Shown: positions 12,601 through 51,605 of the stretch, in pieces
Position numbering within the stretch: position 1 is the stretch's first letter
Layout of the letters: each line of letters opens with the position of its first letter
Assembly: GCA_963070105.1 (NCBI GenBank)
Contig: OY718804.1
Span: forward strand, 6,843,317 to 6,907,316
Direction of reading: 5' to 3'
Source of the DNA: Litomosoides sigmodontis
Lineage: Eukaryota > Nematoda > Chromadorea > Rhabditida > Onchocercidae
DNA: 64,000 nt
Notes under the pieces: generated by a model
What the model was told of the DNA's origin: nothing
Databases searched by the model: none
What the model saw: only the letters and a program-made list of their open reading frames with translations
Translations under genes and position numbers: made by a program

Positions 12601-14053
12601 TGAGTGAAAATTAGATGAGATGACCAGGGAGAGAGACCTCTGCAACACAAGGGAGAGTCTCCCTCACTCACCCATCACAGAGCACTACTAATGGCTGAAG
12701 GGTCAACCTTTTCACTCCTTCTCGTACAGCAACCAGATGACCTCTTCAGTCTTCCTCTTTCCTAGCCCTCCAACACTTACTGCCAATCGCATATTTTGCT
12801 GTTTTTTTACCGTCCAATGATTTATATATCACTTTCCAATTACAATCAATTAACGACTAAATTTCCTTTTCACTTATTTAATCAAATTATTTCAGATCTT
12901 TAAATTTAAATTGAAATAGTGAAAGTATGATGAAGTGCTTTGATAGTTTTTTCATTCAGTCATTTATCCGCTAACTAACAGCCTCAAAGTATTTAATTAT
13001 AAGTAGCACTCAGATGAACTTAAAACCAATTCCATTACTTCATTTCCGTGAATTTCTCTCAATTCATTACTGGAAGTTCAAATTTTTAAGAAATATAAAA
13101 TTTAAAAATCCTTCCAACAGGTATTTCTGCACTATTTCAGTGTTAAATAATTCAATCAAAAATTTCCAACGCATTTAATGCACGCAATCATTTCTATTTA
13201 ATTTATGTAATTAATTATTAAGATTCCACACAAACGATTAGCTGAGAAATTATTCCAGTTAAAGTATTTGAAGAAAGAATGAATACATTATATTATATAA
13301 CTTTTTAATTTAGCAGAAGGAATTTTTTTTCTTGGAGCAAATCGTTAGCATCTCATTTGTGCTGCGTATGTGTTTTATGCAATTACGATATTCTGGATGA
13401 ATAATATCGTAGATCGAAGTTTCTCCTCTACTGGAATTTTAATTTTATTCTGTCAATAGTAATATCGATTTCTGCTCACTTACCTCCGCTTTGCGTAATT
13501 TATTTAAATTCTAATTTTTTTTATTCATCTAAGTTTCTTCGTTTCTTTCTCTTTCTTTTCTCTTCTAAGTGTTTAGTGCAAAAATGACATTTTTCGCTTT
13601 CACTGAAATTCTTTTTTAAAAAAAAATAAATTTTCTTTTCTTTCAAAAAATTCTAAGGGTGAAGAACTACTACCATGAAAGAATCCATGAACAGAATTGC
13701 AAGAAGTGGGATTTACTGGAAATAAAATAGGAAATGTTTTGTGAAATAATAAAATATTTTATAAAAACTTTAATTTTCGCTCCGCTTATGCAAGTAATGC
13801 AATGAATACTGTTAATGCTGGAAGACAACTAATTACTTTTGCTTATAAATATTTAGACATATCGCTTTATTTTACTGCTTAAACTAAATTTATTGTAATT
13901 AATTTATTACTTAAATATTTTAGGATAAAAAGGGAACAAAGCGATGGGATCACTTCTTTGTTGAATTTGCAACGTTCCTTCACCAAACTAAAATTCAATT
14001 TATTAACAATGTGCTAAACAGTCATCAAAGAGGAACAATTAAATTATTTAATT

Positions 14054-14062
14054 TCAAGGTCA
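14054..14062 (+). promoter_or_regulatory. TCAAGGTCA motif (NR5A/FTZ-F1-type monomer site)
   Basis: An exact match to the YCAAGGYCA consensus of NR5A nuclear receptors (FTZ-F1; NHR-25 in nematodes), 135 nt upstream of the cadherin start codon. It lies in the near-palindrome CAAGGTCACCTTG. Binding is inferred from the motif alone. Confidence 0.3.
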
Positions 14063-14187
14063 CCTTGCCCATCTCCGATCGCTGCTTATGTCTCCCTCTA
14101 CTGCTACTACTATCACTGATAATCCTATCACTGCTACTTTTATTACTTTGACTGATAACCACTACCTCCTAGCATTCACTGAATTGC

Positions 14188-14189
14188 AG
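14188..14189 (+). promoter_or_regulatory. Candidate spliced-leader acceptor of the cadherin gene
   Basis: GAATTGCAG ends 7 nt before the ATG at 14197. No upstream coding exon is needed, so this AG is best read as a trans-splice (or 5' UTR) acceptor. Confidence 0.5.
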
Positions 14190-14196
14190 TCAGCCA

Positions 14197-42731
<28,535 letters not shown>

Positions 42732-43334
42732 TAGCCACACGTTGTTATCACTGTTGATCTTATCAGTTTTGGTATGAGTTTTTTGGTGGTATTCTATCTG
42801 CATTTATGGCCGCCAAAAATTGTCGGCTTATCTGAGAAGTTAAAGTTTAATTAATTGTAGTAATTCTGATCTTTCTGCCTCATTTTCATCTACTCAACGC
42901 GAATTTGTTAGAATTTTAGGAATATTTAGGAAATTTTGAAATTCTAGATTTTAGCCATCTATAATGAGTTGTTGCGTTTGAGTAGGTTGAAGTCCGTTTC
43001 AGGCCCATTCTTTCTTACGGGTTTACTTTTACTCCTTTCGTGCATTGTCCTCATCCTGTACACTGTTTGTCACATTTCTAAAGCAATAATCATCATTGAT
43101 TTGCACACTTCATTTGTTAGCCAGTCTTTCATTAGATGAGTTCCGGTGCAGAGTTATCGCCATCTGCCGGATGATGGATGAATCCGGTTAACTGGGATAA
43201 CTTTGCACAGGTGTCAATCTGTTCTGCAATAACATGAGAACTCGTACAGTATCAGTGAGTTATATCATTTACCGACTATCCTCGTATTCCTTATCATTCC
43301 TATTCTTATCAGTGCTGCGATGTAACCTCCACTT

Positions 43335-43412
43335 TTCATAGCAATGAACCATAAAATACGATGTGTTTCACAGACAATAAATGAAAGCCCTCATATCACA
43401 CATCATGCACAA
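43335..43412. repeat. Diverged direct repeat, copy A
   Basis: About 78 nt beginning TTCATAGCAATGAACCATAA, aligned with roughly ten mismatches and one gap to 44170-44246. Both copies contain CAATAAATGAAAGC. Confidence 0.75.
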
Positions 43413-44169
43413 AGATTAGCGGCTTAATGGAAAGCTTAAAAACACTCACGGAACTGTAATAATTTCAAATACAGTTGATGTCCTTCACGGTGAAAATACT
43501 GTAATGTGTTGTTAATGTGACCGTTTATGAAAGGAAATCATTCATTGCGGTTGTGCGAAATGAAATTTAATTCTAGGCGAATGAACTTCAAATTCGATAA
43601 GTACCTCTGACATACAATGAATGATTTTCTTTCGTAAATTGAGGAAACTAAAATATGCGAGAATAGTGGAAATTTTTTTCTGAAAGAATTTCGAGTGTAA
43701 CATTTGCAGAGCGACCAAATGTGATGTGCTAAATCATCAAATATTACCTCTCAAATGCCGTTGAAGTTAAATTTAATGAAATTTATTGTAAGCAATGCGC
43801 CTTGGATGATGTCATCACTTGGCTATTTCAATAATCATTTGCATTATTTAAAATATTGCGAAAGCTTATCACGAATTCCATTTTTCAATTTACACTTATA
43901 AATTTTACCTCAATTTTGCTATGCCTCAATTATTGTTGCAAAGGATTCTCTGCAAAGTTGCTGTGAATGGTAATTGATCGTTGAATTTACTGGTTAATAA
44001 TGAATAATTAATGGCGAAGGGTGATTAGCAACTGAGGAAGAACATTGTGGAACTAATTCAAGAAGTTTTACTTCTAAATTTTAAATCAGTGCAATTGGGC
44101 AATCTTGAAATTATTGTGAAAGCGAACTAAAAACAGTTTTGCGTTGAAGCCTACGGCTTATCTTCAGAC

Positions 44170-44246
44170 TTCATGGCAATGAATTATAAAATATGACACG
44201 TTTCACCGACAATAAATGAAAGCGCTCATACCACGCATCATCACAA
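44170..44246. repeat. Diverged direct repeat, copy B
   Basis: Partner of 43335-43412, same orientation, 835 bp downstream. The central 15 bases GACAATAAATGAAAG are identical in both copies. Confidence 0.75.
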
Positions 44247-45589
44247 TTGGAGATTTTAAACCGGAATTTAACAGATTCATTGACGCACTTTACCTCAAAG
44301 GATTTAGAATGCAATGGATTATTGACCTTTTAAGCGATGTTGAAATAGATGCCTCCGTCTCACACTTTCTCTCTTTAAAAAAGTCGAGGAATAAAAGTTA
44401 GTTAATTTTTTTTATTAATTTCAAACTTTCTATCAAACGACTTTTGCTGAGCAAAGTTATTAACCTTTTTTGTGATATATTTAATTAGTTTAATTTGAAG
44501 CTTTCTTTTTCATTCATTGAATTTCATAAGCTCTCTCTCTCTCCTTCCCGCCATCTTTCTCAATTTCAACAAATTTAATTAGCACGTGTTTCTTCTCTTC
44601 CTTCCTTTCATTTGCCCATTGCAGAAACACAACTATGGAAATGAGTTTAATTGACTCTAAAAAAAATGAGTTAATTGACTTTAAGAAAGAACGATATCTG
44701 GAAGACCGGTTTAACCTGATAATATGCTCAATTAGATGAATTAATTTGAGTAAAATTAGGGCTATTAGATCCATCTCACACTCAAAATTTTATCGATTTC
44801 ATTTCATATTTTAATTTTTGGTGCAACGGAATGCTCTCATTTTATGCGATCAAAGATGAATGAAATTTAGCAACGAACAGCCAATTATTCCTCCGACAAT
44901 TCGACGCCAAACCATTTAAAAGGTAATAGGACGATGGATAAGCCTCTCACAATATTTCGCTTCCTTAGGATTCCCAGCCTTTCTGCAGAATGAAATCAGG
45001 CAGATTTCATTCCTTCCTTGCTTCTTGCTATCTGTTTTACGTCATACTCACATCTTACGTCATTCTCTCTGATTAAGCAGGTAGATACTACTTGAGATGA
45101 TATAACGCATACCTTTTCACTGAAAATGGTATGAGCACAAAGATATCTTTAAATCATCCATATTTTTCAAAAATTAAAAATTGTAAAAAATATTTTTGAA
45201 GTAAAGAAACAAATGTGCAAAAATCGATTAAACACTCAATTTCATTACTTCGTTCACATGCATATCGCAATTGTCTTTGATCGGTTAATTGCAATTAATT
45301 TATTTAAGTAAGTTATCCTATGTATAGTTAAGTATCTATTACAAAAAAAGTTTAATTTTACGACTTCATAGTCGTGACTATTGTCACATGTTCCTGTTTG
45401 CTTTCCCAGTACGTCAAAATGCACTGTTGCAATGGCGTAATTATAGGGTAATGTCGTAACAAAATCGCTTCGGAACTGATGGCAATTGGGAGAGAAGGCC
45501 ATAACACTTTAAGTTTTAGCTTTACCTTTTAAACATTCATTTATCCAATTAAGCCTTCATTTTACACGAGTAATTACTTCTTCAGTTGT

Positions 45590-45624
<35 letters not shown>
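45590..45624. repeat. (CA)n microsatellite
   Basis: About 17 CA units. A second CA/GACA patch follows near 45763-45790. Confidence 0.9.
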
Positions 45625-45625
<1 letters not shown>

Positions 45626-46435
45626 GTAGTATTATACTTCGATTGATTACGGACTTCTTTGCGTTTATGAGCACTTTCTGCCTTAATTCAATTTTGTTAA
45701 GTCTTCTGGGTAGGTAACCTAGGTGACGAGGGGAAATGACAAGGACATCAACAAGAACACACTGACAGACAGAGAGACAGACACACACACTTTCATATAA
45801 AGCAGTACATTCTACCTTTGGATTCGAGGAGCAAACGACTGCTCACGTAACAGGCGCAAACTGATTTTAGTAAATTATAATTTTCCCTTTACTGAAGTAT
45901 AGCAGGAAGAGTGGCATTTTCTGAATTTCAAGCTTCATATTACTTCACTCAGTTCTCTAAAGTGAAAGGTGAAGTGAGATAGATGAAGTTGAAGAAAGGA
46001 TGAGTCATTGAATGTCGCACCTCTTCAGGTGCAGCTTTTCCACTTGAAAGGAATGAATTAACCTGGAAAGAAGTGTTTCTTCTCTACGTCATCCTCTACA
46101 GCTACTCACCTCATCTCCCTTCGCTAGTGAAGTATGGAAAGAAAGCTATCATCAATTTCGAAAGCATAAGCTTAAACGATTTTTCTACGCTAATTTCTCT
46201 CTCTCCCATGAAATAGGCAGCTCATTCCAGTCTACTGTTCTTCCTTCATAGCCAGCCTCTTCCTCTAAGGTCAACAATGAGTCTAACCTCCCTCCTTCCC
46301 CACGCTGATAGCAACAACTCCATCTCGCGCATCCAGTGCAACTGTCATATGTCAAACTATCAGATTTTCATAATAAGACAATTTTTGGGCTGCGTCAACT
46401 TTTTAAGAAAGGGGACAGACAGCCGTTGTGCTTCG

Positions 46436-46519
46436 GTGGAGGGAGGGGGTAAACTTTGGTGGACTTTGTTTCTCTCCGCACAGCTGGGAGGTTTCAGTGA
46501 GACTGAGGGGGGGGGGAGG
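46436..46519 (+). promoter_or_regulatory. G-rich patch upstream of the SRA1-like gene
   Basis: Contains GGAGGGAGGGGG, TGGGAGG and an uninterrupted run of ten G, which stands out in AT-rich DNA. The spacing of G runs could allow a G-quadruplex. A promoter role is inferred from its position about 310 nt before the proposed start codon. Confidence 0.3.
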
Positions 46520-46810
46520 CCTAAGTCTTCACGCATGTCACAAATAGGCTAACGGTACAGCTAGTTAGCTCATCTGGAGAGTTATGAGATGAGCAAGTAT
46601 GGATTACTCGGATGGTGCAAAAAAATGAAAGAATAAGTCAGTCAAAGTGACGGTGTCTGCATTGATGACTATATCTTTAGTATATTTTTGAAAATTTTGA
46701 TGACTTACAGTGTTGGTGCTGTAGCCAATTCCGTTTATGAGGTTGTACTCAGAAGATATCTGAATTTAGTGTGGCTTTTTCTTCTCAGAGTGATAACAGT
46801 TACTACTTTT

Positions 46811-46812
46811 AG
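46811..46812 (+). promoter_or_regulatory. Candidate spliced-leader acceptor of the SRA1-like gene
   Basis: TACTACTTTTAG precedes the ATG at 46832 by 19 nt. Confidence 0.5.
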
Positions 46813-46831
46813 GTTGTATGAGATCTCTCTG

Positions 46832-49754
46832 ATGTCCTATTTATTGCCATTGTCATCATGCTCAAGCCCTGGCTGGAACGATCCACCTGCAGTGCTTGAC
46901 CCAACAAAAACACCTTCGTCACCGAGTACCGGTGCTTTGGCCAATAGACATCGGCGACCCGTACATCCTTCCATTCAAGTATTATTATCGGTTTCTTCAA
47001 ATTTAGAACAGAAATTATGTGTGAAAAAATATAGCAATCGTGTTGTTTCAATAATTATTTCACTTTTCTTATTCGCTTCCTTCTCATCCCTGCAGTTTCC
47101 TTCGTTCAGAGTCCCGAATTAAAAAGCTTTTAAAAAAGTAAGTTGTGATGGGTATTTATTTTTCTGTGGGTATTTTTGGCTCATTTAACAAATTTTATGG
47201 TATTGCTTTTCTATTGAAATAAGAAAACGATAAGTTCTTATTCAGCTTATTTCATACTGAAGTGAGAGAATGATGACTTTATATTCTAATATAAAGTGCA
47301 TTCTTATTAGAATAAAGATATTCCATTCAACATTTATGTCGCTTTTGCTTGCAATTTTGAAATGGCCAAAAAGACGGTAAAGCTTATTTGAACGATTGCT
47401 ACTTCTGATAAAGCAATTTTCTATAATGCGATATTAACATAATGTTCCGTGGTTGCGATGTTTTAGAATTCTAGTTCCTTTATATTGACACGACGGGCAT
47501 TTAAAACCAGCTGAAGGTTCCAGAATTGAGCTGAAGCGAATCATTGCAGAAGTATCATTCTTTTCTATCAAAAACTGTTATATTTTAACTCAATTTCAGG
47601 CTTCCAATATTATACCAGTGCACACTGATTCAGTACAACCAATTTTCTCCCCACAAACCGTAAATCCAACCCCAGTTCCAACACCAGCGTCAAATTATGC
47701 CACAATGGATTCTTTTCTCCCATACTCTAATTCCTCATCCGCAGGCAGAACGAAGAGTCAATCGATAGAAAAAACTTCATCCATACAGCAACAGCATCGT
47801 TCAATTTTTGACGCTTTCATTGTTCCAGGTGGCTGGTTTGATATATTTTACACGAATTTCTTTTAGTTCTTTTAGTATGTTCTTCAATTTTGGTTGAATC
47901 AACTTTAGTTCTTCAATCTCACTGCATTTAAAAGGTGATACAACGGCAATATATGACGATACTTTTATCTAATGTTAATAGCGGTCCTTAAAAATTTCAG
48001 CAAGATGTAATAGTATGCCAACCCCTTTCCTATTCAGTTTATTTTTTACCTTATACGTGTAATCCACTTACAATAAATCATCACTAGTTCATAATTTTCA
48101 TTTCATCAGCATGCAGTGCGTACTGCCGTGTTATTTATTGCAAGCTTATAAAGCCTACAGTGTCTTTCAGCTGTATATTTTAGCATTATCTCCACAATTT
48201 ATATAACATCCTATTTAAGTAATTTTGTTAAATAAAGCAAACAACTTCGCATATTACAGGTCATCAACAGCAGCCACTATCGAAATCAACAAGTGTAATA
48301 TATGATACATCTGCAGCAAAGCTTCCGGAGAGTTGTTTTCAAGTAACGGTTGATGTTTCCATTGTTACGTTATGACATCGTGAACAGATTTATTAAATTA
48401 AAGAATTTCCGTCTATTAACTTAAAGAACTATTTCTTGTATGTCGACAGGTATAATTGTTTATAAGTTTAAAGCCTTCCAAAAAGCCGGTTACGTCGAAG
48501 ATTGTATTTTTAGTCACTGATGTTATAAATCTTTAACAATCGTCTAAATGTTATCGAAGAAGATATTACTGTGTTTAGAAATCTTTTGATCCAAATTTGT
48601 CTACTTCGGCAGGCGTTCAAGTTGCACCGTCGATTGAAAGAAATCCAAATGCTCTAATTTACATTCCACCCAATGTAAGTTATAATTTACATTCCGCCTC
48701 ATGTTTGTAAAAGCTAACAAGGAGCTAATTTTTCGGAAATTCCGAGTTGAAATTATGAGTAGAATTAGGAACTATCACACTATGCATATATCGATACAGT
48801 TTTTTTATATTTCCAGATGATAAACGAAAATAGTAGAAGGCCTGCTACATCTCCAAATCCAAATGAGTATGTAGCACCGATCAAGGCTGCTGGTGATGTG
48901 TCTTTGAGCGGCCTTCAGCTTGTCCAATTTTTGATCAAGGCGACATATAGACTGCCGGCCGTAACTTTTTCTTTATTTGGCTTATTATTTCCTTGTAAGA
49001 AGATCCGGTTAAAGTTACTCCTATCAAAATCGTTTTTAGGCTATAGAAATTCTTCAGATTTTTGTGAACTTTTGTTATTTGTCGAATTGTTTTATTCAGT
49101 GAATGGTATATGATTTTTTTCAGGGAGTAACTAGAGACGGAATTCAGTTGCGTATAAATCAATTGGGTGAATCATTGGGTTCAAGACAAATAACAGATAG
49201 TTGCATCAAGAAGTTGAATTTTGTTGTTGATGGTTAGATCATGTTCTCGTAATATTTAAATAATCAAAGATATAGAAATTTTTTTAGCGTGATCCACTTG
49301 TGAAAGGCAAAATAATATAAACTTTTTATAATTAAAAGCAGCTATTGGGTATTCTTTTTTTTATGATGAATGAGTAGGTCATGAATAAACTAATAAATAA
49401 TCAATTAAACATAAAGAGAACGTTAAATAGGCTTCTGTATGTGTTGTAATGATTTATGACTACTAATTATATAATAGTAAGTTCAGACATTTAATTAAGG
49501 TGTCTTTATTAATCATGTTTTTCAGTGATTTGTATACAGAGTTTCTTTTCATAACATTTTTCTGAAATTTTCAAAAGTACATTTCAGCACTGGATCGTGG
49601 CTTATTCGATGAAGCATATCAATTTTTTGACCAATTGCAAACATCATTTCCAGTCGAAGCTCGAACTAGTTGGGCTCAGGGCATTCGATTATTACTGAAC
49701 GAATTGAGGCGCCCAGTTCGCATCGGTAGTGCTGGTCCAACTCGACACCTGTAA
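46832..49754 (+). CDS. SRA1-like protein (SRA1/Sec31 C-terminal domain), seven exons
   Basis: Exons 46832-46978, 47600-47828, 48260-48342, 48579-48674, 48817-48960, 49124-49232, 49588-49754; phases agree and give 324 residues. The N-terminus contains PGWNDPPAV, the motif that opens SRA1 and also occurs before the C-terminal domain of Sec31. The middle is Pro/Ser/Thr-rich and probably disordered. The last two exons form a helical domain (INQLGESLGSRQI; LDRGLFDEAYQFFDQLQ; WAQGIRLLLNEL) of the kind shared by SRA1 and the Sec31 C-terminus. Human SRA1 is known both as a coactivator RNA and a protein; which role applies here is unknown. No WD40 exons lie upstream, which argues against a whole Sec31. 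The ATG is 19 nt after a TTTTAG acceptor. A C-terminal fragment of a Sec31 paralogue is the alternative. Confidence 0.7.
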
Positions 49755-50570
49755 TGAGCGAAGGCGATATTTAAACTAATTCACTTCCAATTGTACTCTA
49801 AGTTTCTGTATTCTCAGTTAGGTTGTGGATATTTGTTTTTTTTTTCAAATTTATTTGTAATTTTGTATTAATTTGCTAGGTTCTTATTATGTATTTTAAT
49901 TAAAAATTGGTATGTTGCGGTTAGTGTTAGAAAGTGCCTACTCTTTCTCCAGACACTTCAGATTTCTTAACTAAAGCACAGTAGGACAGAGTAACAGAGT
50001 TCTCTGATATTAGGACAGAGTTCTCTGATATTAGTGGTGCTCAGATCTTATGTTTTTATACTCTGTTAAGACCTCATTTTTTTGATACACTTCTTTAAGG
50101 AAAACTCCTTTTCTATTCTGAAGGAATCATTTACTAATGTTAAAATATGTGGTTTGAGCATCTGAACGTAGTTTTTGATTGTAAAGCATCCCATTGAAAT
50201 TCAACATTTGAAGGTGATGAACTTGCTGTGATAGATTAATATATTTTCTATAAATATGGAACATTCGTATTTGTATTCATTGTTTCGCTACATGTTTTAC
50301 GAGTAGCATGTTATTTTCTTATTTTTCTGTAAAATTGAAATTGTCCTAAAATTTGGCTGTAATCAATGGGAAGATTGGTCCAACAAGTTTAAAATTCACT
50401 TTCTCTCTTGCTAACCACAACTGCTCTTTATAAGCGGTCATTTATATAATTATATCGTGTAGTAATTGGGTAAAATTTGTTATAAGGTTGCTGAATTTAT
50501 TAAGTAATCTCTATTGGTTCAGTGAACTATTACTGATTATTAAAATTTCGTGTGAAAAACGGGAGAGAAG
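49755..50570. other. Short intergenic gap
   Basis: Contains the 3' UTR of the SRA1-like gene, whose polyadenylation site is not obvious, and a 21-bp tandem duplication at 49994-50035. At about 0.8 kb it is the smallest gap between genes in the window. Confidence 0.5.
49994..50035. repeat. Tandem duplication, 21-bp unit
   Basis: ACAGAGTTCTCTGATATTAG plus one base, in two copies (49994-50014 and 50015-50035) that differ only at the last base. Confidence 0.85.
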
Positions 50571-51605
50571 TTGGATACTTCGTTTTCCCGACACGTTTTA
50601 GACGTAGATCTCAATAAAAACGCTGAAGTTAATCTTCAAGGACCGAAGCTAGGGAATGGTATAGGCGACAGGTCTATGACATGCAGGTATAATGCGATTA
50701 ACAACCTGGGTATGGAAGAATTTAAATGCTCCAGAATGGAATCGTCGAGTCTGGGAAATCGGATATCGCGGATCTCCTCTTCCAAAGCACAAAATGTATG
50801 TATTCGTAATACAAATTTTTGACCTTAGAAGAGGGTATGAGATCAGAGGAATGATTAAATAATCGAGAAGTGTAGGAAGACTATCATAGAGCTGTGGAAC
50901 TGCGGTTATTTTGAAAGTTATGTTTCATTTTTTGCTGCACTTTTTCTTTATAATAATTGTTACTTTTAGAAAGGGCCTACCGGATTATCCCATCAGTAGC
51001 AATGCCATCAGACAATTACAGGATAAACTGAAACTGGAATACGAAGTGATGAAATGTCTTGCAACACCTTATCTAAACAAAGTTTGTTTTATTTATCCCA
51101 AGCTCTGCTTTCTATTTTTTGATTTAAAAATTTTTACCTAGAAGGATTTTGAGTTGATATCTTTTATTTGATGTAGTCAAGTCAAAAAAAAATGGCAAAA
51201 AAATCACCTTATTTATATGCATGTTTTATATACGAACTATGCTAATGTATGCACCTCTGATGTATGTACCAAAGTGGACAGGTGTTATTTTGTACATACA
51301 AGGATAAAAATAGTGTTTCACAAGTTGAACTCGATAATCTAATCTTTTTTTATTTTGTTTCATTTCTTGTAGTTTTTCAGGAGATGGAATATGAATATGT
51401 TAAAAAATATGGCACGTCTGCAGAGCAGCGAGCAAAAGAGCTTTTAGAAACGAAGCAACGTCGTATGCCCGGGGAACCTAAAAAAAGGATTGTTGGAAGT
51501 GGTAAAGTGTTGAAAGCTCGAGCAAATGTTGGTAATCTGTTGCATGAACATCGGACTATCGAAAACACTTTGAAAGAACTAATTATCAGACAGCGTTGGG
51601 ATTGA
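50571..51605 (+). CDS. Unrecognised small protein, 5' end not found
   Basis: Three exons fit in phase: about 50571-50686 (donor CAG|GTATAA, phase 2), 50970-51081, 51381-51605 ending in TGA. They encode roughly 150 residues. The first part contains VDLNKNAEVNLQGPKLGNG. The second is helical and charged (SSNAIRQLQDKLKLEYEVMK). The last is strongly basic (ELLETKQRRMPGEPKKRI) and ends HRTIENTLKELIIRQRWD. No signal peptide, membrane segment or known domain is seen. No in-frame ATG opens exon 1 (upstream stop at 50553; first in-frame ATG only at 50676), so an upstream exon is likely missing. An alternative donor at about 50795 (AAAAT|GTATGT) extends exon 1 but breaks the frame. Intron-like spacing and exact phase agreement make it likely real. 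I cannot assign a function. Confidence 0.5.

Larger units (their letters stand above)
9661..14190. other. Non-coding region upstream of the cadherin gene
   Basis: No supported exon on either strand. The DNA is AT-rich and mostly unique, with a purine-rich stretch (GGTGGGCGGGGGGAAGGAG) near 10756-10776. It presumably contains the cadherin promoter. An exact TCAAGGTCA element is listed separately. The upstream AG at 14188-14189 is a likely trans-splice acceptor, so the transcription start could be further upstream. Confidence 0.5.
42732..46831. other. Intergenic region between cadherin and SRA1-like genes
   Basis: No supported gene. It includes the cadherin 3' UTR (end not defined), a diverged direct repeat (43335-43412 / 44170-44246) with AATAAA in both copies, a second copy of a 23-bp repeat at 43636-43658, CA microsatellites near 45590-45624 and 45763-45790, and a G-rich patch at 46436-46519 that may belong to the next promoter. 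Confidence 0.6.

Noticed and set aside
46277..46552. 91-codon frame ending in the G-rich patch
   Set aside because: Low-complexity translation of G-rich DNA with no splice partner or family resemblance.
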